A stretch of 64,000 nt of DNA, taken from positions 2,127,501-2,191,500 of the forward strand of contig NZ_CP016953.1 of assembly GCF_001708305.1 (NCBI RefSeq). Direction: 5' to 3'. Below are positions 8,327 through 16,930 of this stretch, one piece after another. The position numbers and the translations under genes are program-made. Under the pieces are notes generated by a model. It was given only the letters and a program-made list of their open reading frames with translations, was not told the DNA's origin and did no database searches. The DNA comes from Streptococcus himalayensis. GTDB lineage: Bacteria; Bacillota; Bacilli; Lactobacillales; Streptococcaceae. How positions within the stretch are numbered: position 1 is the first letter of the stretch; every line of letters starts with the position of its first letter.

Positions 8327-10156
8327 TTATTGTTTAAAATTCAGCAGACGCAATCCATTTAAAATCACTAAAATTGTGGAAGTTTCATGGAAGAAAACTC
8401 CTTGAGTAAGATCCAAAAGTCCTAGGATATTTAAGACAATCAAGATAAGAATTACAGCGATGGAAAAGATAATATTGCTCCGCGTAATGCTACCGTATTT
8501 TTGACTGAGATGATACAGCAAGCTAATCTTGGCTAGATGATTTTGCGTGATAATCACATCGCTCACATCCATGGCAATATCCGTCCCCCCTCCCATAGCA
8601 ATACTAATATCTGCATTGGCAAGAATCGGGGCGTCATTAATGCCATCTCCAATCATCCCAACCACTGCTTTTCCAGTCTTTTCTTTCTTGAGATAAGAAA
8701 GCTTGTCCTCTGGCATACAAGCAGCATGATAGGAGTCTATCTGCAATTGCTGAGCAGCAAAAGCAGCAGATTTTTCACGGTCGCCTGTCAACATGACCAT
8801 CTTGACCCCTCTTTGTAAAAAATCACGGACCATTTCCTTGGCATCTGGACGAATTGTATCCACCAATTCAATATAACCAACAAGAATCTGAGATTGGGCC
8901 ACAAATAAAAGCGTTCCTTGACTATCTTTTTTCAAATAACCATTCGGATCAAAACAGCCCTTTACCAAGGCGTGATTGCCAACAGATACTTCGCCCATAG
9001 ACAGCCCCTGTCCAGCGATTTCTTGAACAGGCGCCATTATCCCTTGGTAGCGGATGGCTTCCTCTGTAAAACGAACCAAGATAGCCCTTGCTAAAGGATG
9101 AGAAGACTGACTCTCCATATAACAAATCAGCGGGAGCAAATCAGGAATGTCCAAATGATAATCATGCACCTCAAACTCACCTCTGGTCAAAGTCCCCGTC
9201 TTATCGGAACACAAAACAGACAACTTCATCATATTTTCCAAGGCATCTGCATTTTTGATGAGAATGCCATTCTTTGCTCCAAAACTCATACTACTCAGCA
9301 TGGCAGGCGTGATAGAAGCAATCAAGGCACAAGGACTTGCCACTGTCAGTAAAATCATCCCTCGGTAAAAAGCTTGAGTGAAGGACAGCTCTTGAAATGT
9401 AATCAAAGCAAGGATAAAGACAAGGACTGTTGCTAAAACACCAATCACATAGGTCTTTTGCATTTGGTGAATAGCCTGGTCTCGTTTGCTTTTGGTTTCT
9501 GTGGCCTGTTGAACCAACTCCAAGATATGGGAAAAGACGCTTTCTTCATTTCTCTTTGTCACCTCATAACTACTGGCCTCGCCAATATTCACAGTCCCTG
9601 CAAACACGGAATCTCCTACCTCCTTATTCACAGGAATACTTTCACCCGTCAAGAGGCTTTCATTGACCAGCATAGCCTGCCTTGCTCGACCATCTAGACT
9701 AATCTGTTCACCTTTTTTTACGAGAATCATCTCTCCTTGCTGAATTTCATGTAAAGCCAGAATCTCTGTCGAACCATCTTCCCTTACCACCGTAGCTTGC
9801 TTGGGAAGTTGATTCATCAAGCTCTCCATCGTTTTGATGGACTTTCTAAAAACATACTCTTCTAACACTTCTGATCCAGCAAATATAAAGAGCAGAATCG
9901 CCGCCTCATGAAAAGAGCCAATCAACATAGCACCAACTGCAGAAACAATCATCAAAAAATCCACCTGCATATCTCTGGTTTTCACCATTTCCAAACATAC
10001 ATCCTTAGCAATCGGATATCCTAATAGGAAAATTGCAATCCCTAAAGCATAAAGGCTCAAGGGAAAAGCTAGGTGATCCAGCACCAATCCTATCCCTAAA
10101 AAAGCACTTCCTCCAGCAAAATAGGCACCTTTTTTTGTGTTCAACATCTCTATCAT
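8327..10156 (-). CDS. Heavy-metal P1B-type ATPase (SPC motif)
   Basis: A 609-aa metal-transporting ATPase, started at ATG 10156 behind AAAGGAG; longer upstream readings cross a hairpin. It has no N-terminal CXXC metal-binding domain and begins directly with membrane helices. Landmarks are TGES at 170-173, the metal-site motif SPC at 274-276, phosphorylated Asp318 in DKTGT, and GDGINDAP in the hinge. The last helix carries HETST from His590, where P1B-4 enzymes have HEGG. SPC and the lack of a metal-binding domain point to the P1B-4 (Co/Zn/Fe export) class; the metal is inferred. It lies behind a 170-base structured leader with its own promoter and terminator hairpin. Confidence 0.9.
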   Translation of the reverse strand: MIEMLNTKKGAYFAGGSAFLGIGLVLDHLAFPLSLYALGIAIFLLGYPIAKDVCLEMVKTRDMQVDFLMIVSAVGAMLIGSFHEAAILLFIFAGSEVLEEYVFRKSIKTMESLMNQLPKQATVVREDGSTEILALHEIQQGEMILVKKGEQISLDGRARQAMLVNESLLTGESIPVNKEVGDSVFAGTVNIGEASSYEVTKRNEESVFSHILELVQQATETKSKRDQAIHQMQKTYVIGVLATVLVFILALITFQELSFTQAFYRGMILLTVASPCALIASITPAMLSSMSFGAKNGILIKNADALENMMKLSVLCSDKTGTLTRGEFEVHDYHLDIPDLLPLICYMESQSSHPLARAILVRFTEEAIRYQGIMAPVQEIAGQGLSMGEVSVGNHALVKGCFDPNGYLKKDSQGTLLFVAQSQILVGYIELVDTIRPDAKEMVRDFLQRGVKMVMLTGDREKSAAFAAQQLQIDSYHAACMPEDKLSYLKKEKTGKAVVGMIGDGINDAPILANADISIAMGGGTDIAMDVSDVIITQNHLAKISLLYHLSQKYGSITRSNIIFSIAVILILIVLNILGLLDLTQGVFFHETSTILVILNGLRLLNFKQ

Positions 10157-10325
10157 CTTTTTTCTCCTTTCTGATGTTTCCCGAACAAAAAAGAGCATAC
10201 CTATGGACAGTTTGTACTGTCTCACAGATATGCTCAGTCAATCCTAAAGCTTGTCTGCTGTCTAAACACTTATAGACCCGGCTACGCAAATCACTTTGCT
10301 GCTTGTTCATATTTCAAATTTACAC
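10157..10325 (-). promoter_or_regulatory. Structured 5' leader of the metal-ATPase gene (candidate attenuator or riboswitch)
   Basis: About 165 bases of transcribed leader. In order it can form a hairpin GCAAA-GTGA-TTTGC, a hairpin GTCTA...TAGAC, and the terminator hairpin at 10185-10229. An ORF from ATG 10310 (MNKQQSDLRSR...) has no ribosome site and overlaps the ATPase start, so it is probably not a protein gene. It does not match the yybP-ykoY pattern present at 14012-14101, and I do not recognise the class. Confidence 0.5.
10185..10229 (-). terminator. Terminator-like hairpin in the metal-ATPase leader
   Basis: Arms GAGCATA/TATGCTC, with an inner GACAGT/ACTGTC stem, are followed by TTTTTTG on the minus strand. 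It lies between the promoter and the ribosome site of the ATPase gene, so it could act as a conditional terminator. Confidence 0.65.
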
Positions 10326-10329
10326 TATT

Positions 10330-10358
10330 ATTATAAATAATTTTAATTTCTTTGTCAA
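10330..10358 (-). promoter_or_regulatory. Promoter of the metal-ATPase transcript
   Basis: TTGACA (10353-10358) and TATAAT (10330-10335) with a 17-base spacer: both hexamers are consensus. Such a strong promoter upstream of a terminator hairpin suggests control after initiation. Confidence 0.85.
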
Positions 10359-10383
10359 GATATTTAAGAAAAAAATGTAATTA

Positions 10384-11187
10384 TTATTCCTCAATTCTTG
10401 TCATTTTATAAAGAGTTTGTTTCAATTCCTCAGACAACAGATTTTCCCTGTCCAATTGGAGGTAAATTTCTAGCAAGCAGGAACGTACAGCTGAAAACCG
10501 ATAAAAATCAAGATTGGTTTCCAAAGGAAAATGCAAGGTTTTAATCCAGTCTATCAAAATGCCCTCCTGAAGATGACCGTGTTTTATTGCCTCATAGATG
10601 ACACGCGCCAATCGCCATTCCTCGTCATCAACAAATCGCTGAGGCAGACGTTTAAAAATTCCTGTTAGCATTGGAAATAGTCTACTCCAGTCTTCTTGTT
10701 GAAAAAAAGGGTGTTTTACAAGAGCAACTGCCAAATCCGCTCCATGGGCAAAGGCATGCACCCAGCCATAGCTTTCTGAATAACCAGTAAAATCCTGCTC
10801 TTTTTCTAAATACTCATAGGCTTTCTGGCAAATGCTCTGATACTCCTGCTCAGAAATCAATTGGAAATAGGGGCTATCTAATAGACAACTAACTTCTACG
10901 AGATGCCCTAACAGCAAGGCAGTAAAGGAGCGTGTCAAGGTCGCAAGTCCTCTTTCATCTATGCGATAAAGTAAATAGTCTTTCGCCAGACTTTTCTCTA
11001 CCAATAAGCGAAATTGAGCTCTCGTAAATAGACCTTCAAACAGACCCCGTCCTAGGCTGATATAGACTAATTCATCACGAATAGCCGCATCAGAATGACC
11101 GATGTGCTCCAACAACCACATCACTTCATCATCTGAGTAGCTTGGCTTTTCTGATTGTAATTTTTCCTCTAAACGATTTTTCATCAT
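10384..11187 (-). CDS. DUF2785 domain-containing protein
   Basis: About 267 aa, soluble and helical, without signal peptide or membrane segment. The family stretch is recognisable as GWVHAFAHGADLAVALVKHP around residues 140-160. Two tandem ATG codons follow AGGAGG; the second (11184) has the better spacing (6 bases), so the protein may be one residue shorter. DUF2785 proteins have no assigned biochemical role. It lies between two metal P-type ATPases, but nothing ties it functionally to either. Confidence 0.8.
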   Translation of the reverse strand: MMKNRLEEKLQSEKPSYSDDEVMWLLEHIGHSDAAIRDELVYISLGRGLFEGLFTRAQFRLLVEKSLAKDYLLYRIDERGLATLTRSFTALLLGHLVEVSCLLDSPYFQLISEQEYQSICQKAYEYLEKEQDFTGYSESYGWVHAFAHGADLAVALVKHPFFQQEDWSRLFPMLTGIFKRLPQRFVDDEEWRLARVIYEAIKHGHLQEGILIDWIKTLHFPLETNLDFYRFSAVRSCLLEIYLQLDRENLLSEELKQTLYKMTRIEE

Positions 11188-11221
11188 GCACCTCCTTTCT
11201 ATCAGTATAGCATGAAGAATG

Positions 11222-11249
11222 AAGAAAAAGCCACCTGACAGGTAGCTTT
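11222..11249 (-). terminator. Intrinsic terminator after the P-type Ca/Mn ATPase
   Basis: Stem AAAGC.ACCT / AGGT.GCTTT with a TTTTTC run on the minus strand, just downstream of the ATPase stop. Confidence 0.75.
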
Positions 11250-11261
11250 CCTCTCTATCTT

Positions 11262-13958
11262 CTAAATAGCGTTCTTATCCAACCCTAATTTCCGTTGAAC
11301 GAACTTAACAATTTCTACAATGATAATCATAGAGAAACTTCCGATAAGGACGACACCCCATTGTGTCAAGTCAAGATGAGTCACGTGGAAAATGGCTTCT
11401 AATGGCTCAATAACAATGGTTGCTGCCAAGAGAATAAAGGAAACAAGGATGGACCAGTTAAAGGTCTTCGACTTGAATGGTCCAACTGTCAAGATGGATT
11501 GGTAAACAGACTTCACATTGTAGGCATGGAAGAGCTGGATCAAGCCAAGGGTTGCAAAGGCCATTGTGAGTGCATCGGCATGGATGGCTTTTACATCACC
11601 AATATGGACTGGATTTGCAATCGCATAACCATATACCGCAAGAACCAAGGCACCTTGTAAAATTCCTTGATAAATAATGGAGCTCATGACACCACCTGAG
11701 AAGAAGCTTGACTTGCGTCCACGAGGTTTGTGGCTCATGACACCTGGTTCAGCTGGCTCGACCCCAAGCGCAATCGCTGGGAAGGTATCCGTTACCAAGT
11801 TAATCCACAAAAGATGAACTGGCTGAAGCACATCCCAACCAAAGAGGGTTGCAAGGAAAATGGTCAGAACTTCTGCCGTATTGGCTGAAAGAAGGTATTG
11901 AATGGTTTTTTGGATATTGGAGAAGACTTTCCGTCCTTCTTCAACGGCTACGATAATGGTTGCAAAGTTATCATCTGCAAGGACCATATCAGAGGCACCT
12001 TTAGATACTTCCGTACCTGTAATTCCCATACCGATACCGATATCAGCTGTTTTAAGGGCTGGAGCGTCGTTGACACCGTCTCCTGTCATGGCAACAACTT
12101 TTCCTTGGTTCTGCCATGCTTTCACGATACGTACTTTATGCTCCGGAGATACCCGTGCATAAACAGAGTATTGACCAACCACTTTTTCAAACTCTTCATC
12201 TGATAAGTTGTTCAATTCAGCCCCCGTCAAGACATGATCTTCTGTATCATTGGCATCAATAATGCCAAGACGTTTGGCAATTGCTTCTGCTGTATCTTGG
12301 TGGTCACCTGTAATCATGATTGGACGAATTCCAGCTTCTTTTGCCACACGCACAGCTTCTGCAGCTTCTGCACGTTCTGGGTCAATCATCCCAATCAAAC
12401 CTGTAAAGATCAAGTCCGTTTCAAGTGTCTCACTTGTCAATTCTTCTGGGATACTGTCGATAATCTTATAGGCACCTGCAAGAACACGAAGTGCTTGATG
12501 CGCCATTTCAGAGTTATTCGCCTTAATAGCTGCGGCTACTTCATCTGTTAATGGACTAACTTCTCCTGCTATATCCACTTTACTTGAACGATGTAAGAGC
12601 TGATCTGGCGCCCCTTTAACGGCAACGAAAAATTTTCCATCTGGTAACGGATGAATTGTCGACATGAGTTTGCGATCTGAGTCAAATGGTAACTCAGCAA
12701 CACGTGGATATTGCGTTAAGAATGCTTTTACATCATAGGCCTTGTCCAGTGCATATTGGATAAAGGCAGTTTCTGTTGGATCCCCAATCAGTTTTCCGTC
12801 TGCATCAATCTTCGTATCATTTGCCAGAACAACCGCACCCAGTAATGGTAAATCTAGTCCTGCTTCAATGGTTTCTTTGGCATCCACTAATTGACCATTG
12901 TAATAAACTTTTTCAACAGTCATCTTGTTCATGGTAAGAGTCCCCGTCTTATCAGACGCAATAATTTCTGTTGAGCCAAGTGTTTCGACCGCTGGTAATT
13001 TCCGAACAATCGAATGACGCTTTGCAAGGACTTGTGTGCCAAGTGAGAGGACAATGGTTACAATAGCTGGCAAACCTTCTGGAATGGCTGCAACTGCAAG
13101 AGCAACAGAGGTTAAGAGACCCGTTAATGGATGTTCACCACGAATAAAGACGGCTACAGCAAAGGTAATTGCTGCAATGACCAAAATCACATAGGTCAAA
13201 ACCTTAGACAGATTGTTCAAGTTTTGTTTGAGTGGTGTATCTGTCTCATCAGCTTCTTGAAGCATACCTGCGATATGACCAACTTCGGTAAACATCCCTG
13301 TATTTACAACCACACCAAGTCCACGACCATAGGTGACATTGGAATTTTGGAAGGCCATATTGACACGGTCACCAATTCCGGCATCTTCTGCGACTGTCAT
13401 ACGGACATCTTTTTCAACCGGTACTGATTCTCCAGTCAAAGCAGCTTCTTCGATTTTTAAGGAATTTGCTTCCAATAAGCGCATATCAGCTGGTACGACA
13501 TCTCCCGCTTCAAGGCTCACAATATCTCCTGGAACCAATTCTTTTGAGTCAATTTCTGTCACATGACCATCTCGTAAGACATGGGCAGAAGGACTAGACA
13601 TGGATTTCAGAGCGTCGATTGCTTCTTCAGCTTTCCCTTCTTGATAGACACCAAAGAGCGCATTGATAATGACCACAGCAAGAATGATAATCGCATCTGC
13701 AATATCTTCACCACCTGATGTTACAACCGATAGAATCGCTGCAAGTAGCAAGATAATAATCATCAGATCCTTGAATTGATCTAGGAATTTCGCTAAAAGG
13801 GAGCGTTTCTCACCTTCTGCTAGTTCATTTCGTCCATATTGCTCCAAACGCTTGCTTGCTTCACTCGTTGTTAAGCCTCGCTCACTTGTCTCTAGCTCAC
13901 GCAAAACAGCATCTGAATCTTGGGCGTAAAAAGCTTGGCGCTTTTGTTCTGTTGACAT
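11262..13958 (-). CDS. mgtA: P-type cation ATPase, PacL/PMCA-like (pneumococcal MgtA/CaxP type)
   Basis: An 898-aa P2-type ATPase, started at ATG 13958 behind AAAGGAG. It has the N-terminal cation-ATPase domain, TGES, the cation-site motif PEGLP at 293-297, phosphorylated Asp336 in DKTGT, and GDGVNDAP. Ten membrane segments are evident. It is the size and type of the streptococcal calcium/manganese exporter called CaxP or MgtA. The leader holds a yybP-ykoY riboswitch, which answers to manganese in characterised cases, so export of excess Mn2+ (and possibly Ca2+) is the likely role. Monocistronic, with promoter, riboswitch and terminator all visible. The symbol follows pneumococcal usage. Confidence 0.9.
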   Translation of the reverse strand: MSTEQKRQAFYAQDSDAVLRELETSERGLTTSEASKRLEQYGRNELAEGEKRSLLAKFLDQFKDLMIIILLLAAILSVVTSGGEDIADAIIILAVVIINALFGVYQEGKAEEAIDALKSMSSPSAHVLRDGHVTEIDSKELVPGDIVSLEAGDVVPADMRLLEANSLKIEEAALTGESVPVEKDVRMTVAEDAGIGDRVNMAFQNSNVTYGRGLGVVVNTGMFTEVGHIAGMLQEADETDTPLKQNLNNLSKVLTYVILVIAAITFAVAVFIRGEHPLTGLLTSVALAVAAIPEGLPAIVTIVLSLGTQVLAKRHSIVRKLPAVETLGSTEIIASDKTGTLTMNKMTVEKVYYNGQLVDAKETIEAGLDLPLLGAVVLANDTKIDADGKLIGDPTETAFIQYALDKAYDVKAFLTQYPRVAELPFDSDRKLMSTIHPLPDGKFFVAVKGAPDQLLHRSSKVDIAGEVSPLTDEVAAAIKANNSEMAHQALRVLAGAYKIIDSIPEELTSETLETDLIFTGLIGMIDPERAEAAEAVRVAKEAGIRPIMITGDHQDTAEAIAKRLGIIDANDTEDHVLTGAELNNLSDEEFEKVVGQYSVYARVSPEHKVRIVKAWQNQGKVVAMTGDGVNDAPALKTADIGIGMGITGTEVSKGASDMVLADDNFATIIVAVEEGRKVFSNIQKTIQYLLSANTAEVLTIFLATLFGWDVLQPVHLLWINLVTDTFPAIALGVEPAEPGVMSHKPRGRKSSFFSGGVMSSIIYQGILQGALVLAVYGYAIANPVHIGDVKAIHADALTMAFATLGLIQLFHAYNVKSVYQSILTVGPFKSKTFNWSILVSFILLAATIVIEPLEAIFHVTHLDLTQWGVVLIGSFSMIIIVEIVKFVQRKLGLDKNAI

Positions 13959-13989
13959 GTTTTTCTCCTTTTCGTCCCTTTTTGAAAAC

Positions 13990-14023
13990 ACAAAAAGAGA
14001 CTTGTTTTATTCAAACAAGTCTC
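13990..14023 (-). terminator. Expression-platform terminator of the Mn riboswitch
   Basis: Stem GAGACTTGTTT / AAAACAAGTCTC followed by TTTTTG on the minus strand. The 5' arm is the 3' part of the aptamer (GCGAGACTTG), the classic mutually exclusive arrangement. Confidence 0.85.
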
Positions 14024-14101
14024 GCTATTTCATACAAGGCCGGAAATTTCTTTCGGATTGACGACCTTGTAACGGATACTTCCGTCAGCTACTCCCTTGA
14101 T
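14012..14101 (-). promoter_or_regulatory. yybP-ykoY family (Mn2+) riboswitch
   Basis: On the minus strand the conserved blocks appear in order: AAGGGAGTAGC, ACAAGGTCGTCAAT, CCGGCCTTGT and GCGAGACTTG. These are the signature elements of the yybP-ykoY aptamer. Family knowledge: Mn2+ binding stabilises the docked aptamer and prevents the terminator, turning on the exporter gene. Position directly upstream of the P-type ATPase fits this. Confidence 0.9.
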
Positions 14102-14110
14102 ATGCTGACT

Positions 14111-14139
14111 ATTATAGCAAAAATGAAATTTTTTTGCAA
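14111..14139 (-). promoter_or_regulatory. Promoter of the Mn-riboswitch/ATPase transcript
   Basis: TTGCAA (14134-14139) and TATAAT (14111-14116), 17-base spacer, about 10 bases before the conserved riboswitch core. Confidence 0.8.
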
Positions 14140-14247
14140 GAATGTTTTCCTTTTTTACATGACAATCGCAGAAAGCCCTTTTTTCCGAAAAATGCAGAAA
14201 AGCTTATTTTCTTGCTAAATATTTTTCCTGTGTCTGTCGTTCCTTTT

Positions 14248-14634
14248 TTATGATGCAGCCCACTGTATCCGAAGTTTATAGCGAGCCAAGTCTTGCCCTG
14301 TCTGCGGAATGCGTAAGGCATAGCGAATGGTTACTTGATTGCCTTCTTTCTGGTAGAAGTCTGTCACCACATGGAGGATTTGCACACCGACTGGAGTGGC
14401 AATCTGCGTCACACTTGTCTCATTACTGAGAAACTGCATGACAGATTTAGGAGTTGAAAAGCGGGTCATGGTGCATTCTTGCTGATTTATTTTTAGGACC
14501 ACGCGTTCTTTTTCCTCATTTTGGTAAGTCAGGTAGAGAAAGTCTCCCTTTTCAACCGCTTCTGCCTCATACACCTGCTCAATGACTTCTAGTTGACCAT
14601 CCAGATCAATTTCATTGTAAATATCTATCTTCAT
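14248..14634 (-). CDS. DUF1934 (YwiB-like) protein
   Basis: A 128-aa beta-rich soluble protein matching the DUF1934/YwiB family in length and in the pattern ending IRYALRI...YKLRI. Its ATG overlaps the stop of the TauE/SafE gene by the ATGA arrangement, so it is the second gene of a two-gene operon. Family members are lipocalin-like small beta-barrels of unknown role. Confidence 0.8.
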   Translation of the reverse strand: MKIDIYNEIDLDGQLEVIEQVYEAEAVEKGDFLYLTYQNEEKERVVLKINQQECTMTRFSTPKSVMQFLSNETSVTQIATPVGVQILHVVTDFYQKEGNQVTIRYALRIPQTGQDLARYKLRIQWAAS

Positions 14635-15524
14635 TTCTTCTCCTTCATTCGAGATACAAATGATGAACGCAACAAGGATAATCCCGTATAAGAAGCAATA
14701 AAGACCACAAGAATTTTCAAATTATTGACATCCAAGCTACTCAAGAATTTCGCTGCTGTCAGCACCCCACAAACTCCACCAAGGATAATGCCCGGTACGC
14801 CCGGCCAATTGACCCGACCAGATTCAATAAATTGCTTGGCTCCAGCTGTCATGATCATAGCTGCATTTAACATCATAACGGGCAGCGCAATCGCTGGGCT
14901 GATGCCCATCAGAGAAAAGAAAATCAATTCTGGTGCATAATTTCCCAAGCCCATGCTCATCAGCATCCCAACGATAAAGTCAAAAACAATCCCAAGGACT
15001 AATTTCCAGCCTGACAAACCACGGACATCTGTGGTCAAATCAGCTCCAGGATTGGTCAGCATGCGATAGACCATAAAGAAGGCTGCAATGACCAGCAAAA
15101 TCCCTAAAATCCGCTGCACCTTCTGCGTATTCCAATGCTGCGTCACGCGCGCCCCCACAAAAGCACCTGTAAAAGCTGCCGTCGCCATGGCAACCAAGGT
15201 CAGCAAATCGACCTCAACGATGGTAATAAACAGGAGTGCTTCAACCAAGACTGGTATGATATGAGCCGTGGTCATGGTGGCAGGAATCTTTCGATCATCC
15301 TGTACTAGCTTAGTCGCTTTAAAGAGTGTCGTAGTCGTTGCAAACGTCCCAATTCCTAACGTATCGAGCAAATCAGTGATAAAACCAATTCCAAAACCTG
15401 TCCAAAACCGCTCACCAAGGTTAACCCTGTGTTTTTTAGTATAGGACAAAATCGTCCAAGCTATCCATACAATCAACCCTACCAAAAGGGCTTGTATCAA
15501 ATGTAAAATCATCTCTTCTGTCAT
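14631..15524 (-). CDS. Sulfite exporter TauE/SafE family membrane protein
   Basis: A 297-aa protein with about eight to nine membrane segments and the duplicated TauE/SafE layout: LLDTLGIGTFAT in the first half and GMLMSMGLGNYAPEL in the second. The start at ATG 15524 is chosen because a TATAAT -10 box (15531-15536) sits only 6 bases upstream; readings further upstream run through the promoter. No ribosome site precedes it, so translation is probably leaderless. The family exports sulfite or organosulfonates or other small anions; the substrate here is unknown. Confidence 0.8.
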   Translation of the reverse strand: MTEEMILHLIQALLVGLIVWIAWTILSYTKKHRVNLGERFWTGFGIGFITDLLDTLGIGTFATTTTLFKATKLVQDDRKIPATMTTAHIIPVLVEALLFITIVEVDLLTLVAMATAAFTGAFVGARVTQHWNTQKVQRILGILLVIAAFFMVYRMLTNPGADLTTDVRGLSGWKLVLGIVFDFIVGMLMSMGLGNYAPELIFFSLMGISPAIALPVMMLNAAMIMTAGAKQFIESGRVNWPGVPGIILGGVCGVLTAAKFLSSLDVNNLKILVVFIASYTGLSLLRSSFVSRMKEKK

Positions 15525-15530
15525 AGTCTT

Positions 15531-15536
15531 ATTATA
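15531..15536 (-). promoter_or_regulatory. -10 box placed for leaderless TauE/SafE transcript
   Basis: TATAAT on the minus strand, 6 bases before ATG 15524, so a start 7 bases after the box would coincide with the A of ATG. The -35 is weak. Confidence 0.55.
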
Positions 15537-15615
15537 ATATGAAAAGCCACTTTCGTAAATAGCTTTTACGCAATATTCTACTACTACCACCCAAGCATCT
15601 TTAACATTTTTTTGA

Positions 15616-15621
15616 TATAAT
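15616..15621 (+). promoter_or_regulatory. Extended -10 box placed for leaderless HD-hydrolase transcript
   Basis: TGATATAAT (extended -10) ends 6 bases before ATG 15628. No Shine-Dalgarno sequence can fit in the AGAAAA between them. Confidence 0.6.
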
Positions 15622-15627
15622 AGAAAA

Positions 15628-16929
15628 ATGAATGAAAAAGTGTTTCGCGATCCAGTCCACAATTACGTCCATGTGGAACATCCTATTATTTATGAACTCA
15701 TCAATTCCAAGGAATTTCAGCGACTTCGTCGGATTAAACAGCTAGGAACGTCAGGTTATACCTTTCACGGCGGAGAACATAGTCGCTTTTCCCATTGCTT
15801 AGGGGCTTACGAAATTGCACGACGTATTGTGTCCATTTTTGAAGAAAAATATCCAGAAGCTTGGAATTCAAAAGAAAGTCTTTTGACCATGACTGCAGCT
15901 CTCCTTCACGATGTGGGGCACGGTGCCTATTCCCATACTTTTGAGCGGCTCTTTGATACAGATCACGAGGAAATGACTCGGCAAATCATGACCCAAGAAG
16001 AAACCGAAATCAATCGCATTCTTGCCCAAGTTTCCCCTGACTTTCCAGACAAGGTCGCCAGTGTCATCAACCACACTTATCCCAATAAACAGGTCGTACA
16101 GCTGATTTCAAGCCAAATTGATGTCGATCGGATGGACTATCTGCTACGCGATTCCTATTTTACAGGAGCCAATTACGGTCAGTTTGACTTGACGCGAATT
16201 CTTAGGGTCATTCGACCCGTTCCAAACGGGATTGCCTTTCAGAAAAATGGGATGCATGCGGTGGAAGACTATGTCCTCAGTCGTTATCAGATGTATATGC
16301 AGGTCTACTTTCATCCAGCCAGTCGTGCCATGGAAGTGCTCCTTCAAAAACTCTTGCAGCGAGCGAAAGCACTATACACTATAAACAAGGACTTTTTTGT
16401 GCGATCCTCTCCTCATTTGATTCCTTTTTTTGAAAAAAGCATGAGTCTATCAGATTACCTAGCTCTAGATGATGGCGTAATGAATACTTATTTCCAAAAC
16501 TGGATGACTAGCTCGGATAAAATCCTCTCGGATCTCGCCCAACGCTTTATCAATCGTAAGGTGTTAAAGTCTATCGTTTTCTCAGAAAAGAATGAACCTC
16601 ATCTCCATATCCTACGCAAGCTTGTCAATCAAGTCGGATTTGAGGCAGACTACTATACCGCTATTCATCGAAATTTTGATTTGCCCTATGATGTCTATCA
16701 TCCAAATAGCGACAAACCTCGTACTCAGATTGAGATTTTGCAAACAGATGGAGAATTAGCTGAACTCTCTAGTCTATCTCCGCTTGTCAAATCCCTAGCT
16801 GGCACAAAGCATGGAGACAATCGGTTTTATTTCCCCAAAGAAATGCTGAGCCAAACAGGACTTTTTCGCGACATTCACACGCAATTCCTATCTTACATTT
16901 ACAACGAAACTTTTATCTATGGAGAATAA
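15628..16929 (+). CDS. HD-domain phosphohydrolase (SAMHD1/YwfO-like dNTPase family)
   Basis: A 433-aa soluble enzyme. The metal-site motif is spread as EHSRFSH (residues 50-56), ALLHDVGHGAYSH with His94-Asp95, and DVDRMDYLLRDS. This is the HD superfamily layout of SAMHD1-like nucleotide triphosphohydrolases such as EF1143. Expected reaction: hydrolysis of dNTPs to nucleoside and triphosphate; not proven for this clade. The first ATG has no ribosome site and lies 6 bases after an extended -10, pointing to leaderless translation. The HAD gene follows after one base. Confidence 0.87.
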   Translation: MNEKVFRDPVHNYVHVEHPIIYELINSKEFQRLRRIKQLGTSGYTFHGGEHSRFSHCLGAYEIARRIVSIFEEKYPEAWNSKESLLTMTAALLHDVGHGAYSHTFERLFDTDHEEMTRQIMTQEETEINRILAQVSPDFPDKVASVINHTYPNKQVVQLISSQIDVDRMDYLLRDSYFTGANYGQFDLTRILRVIRPVPNGIAFQKNGMHAVEDYVLSRYQMYMQVYFHPASRAMEVLLQKLLQRAKALYTINKDFFVRSSPHLIPFFEKSMSLSDYLALDDGVMNTYFQNWMTSSDKILSDLAQRFINRKVLKSIVFSEKNEPHLHILRKLVNQVGFEADYYTAIHRNFDLPYDVYHPNSDKPRTQIEILQTDGELAELSSLSPLVKSLAGTKHGDNRFYFPKEMLSQTGLFRDIHTQFLSYIYNETFIYGE

Positions 16930-16930
16930 C

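Noticed and set aside
10005..10310. Minus-strand ORF of about 100 codons starting in the metal-ATPase leader
   Set aside because: No ribosome site, runs through the terminator hairpin and then out of frame into the ATPase gene. Kept only as a remark on the leader.
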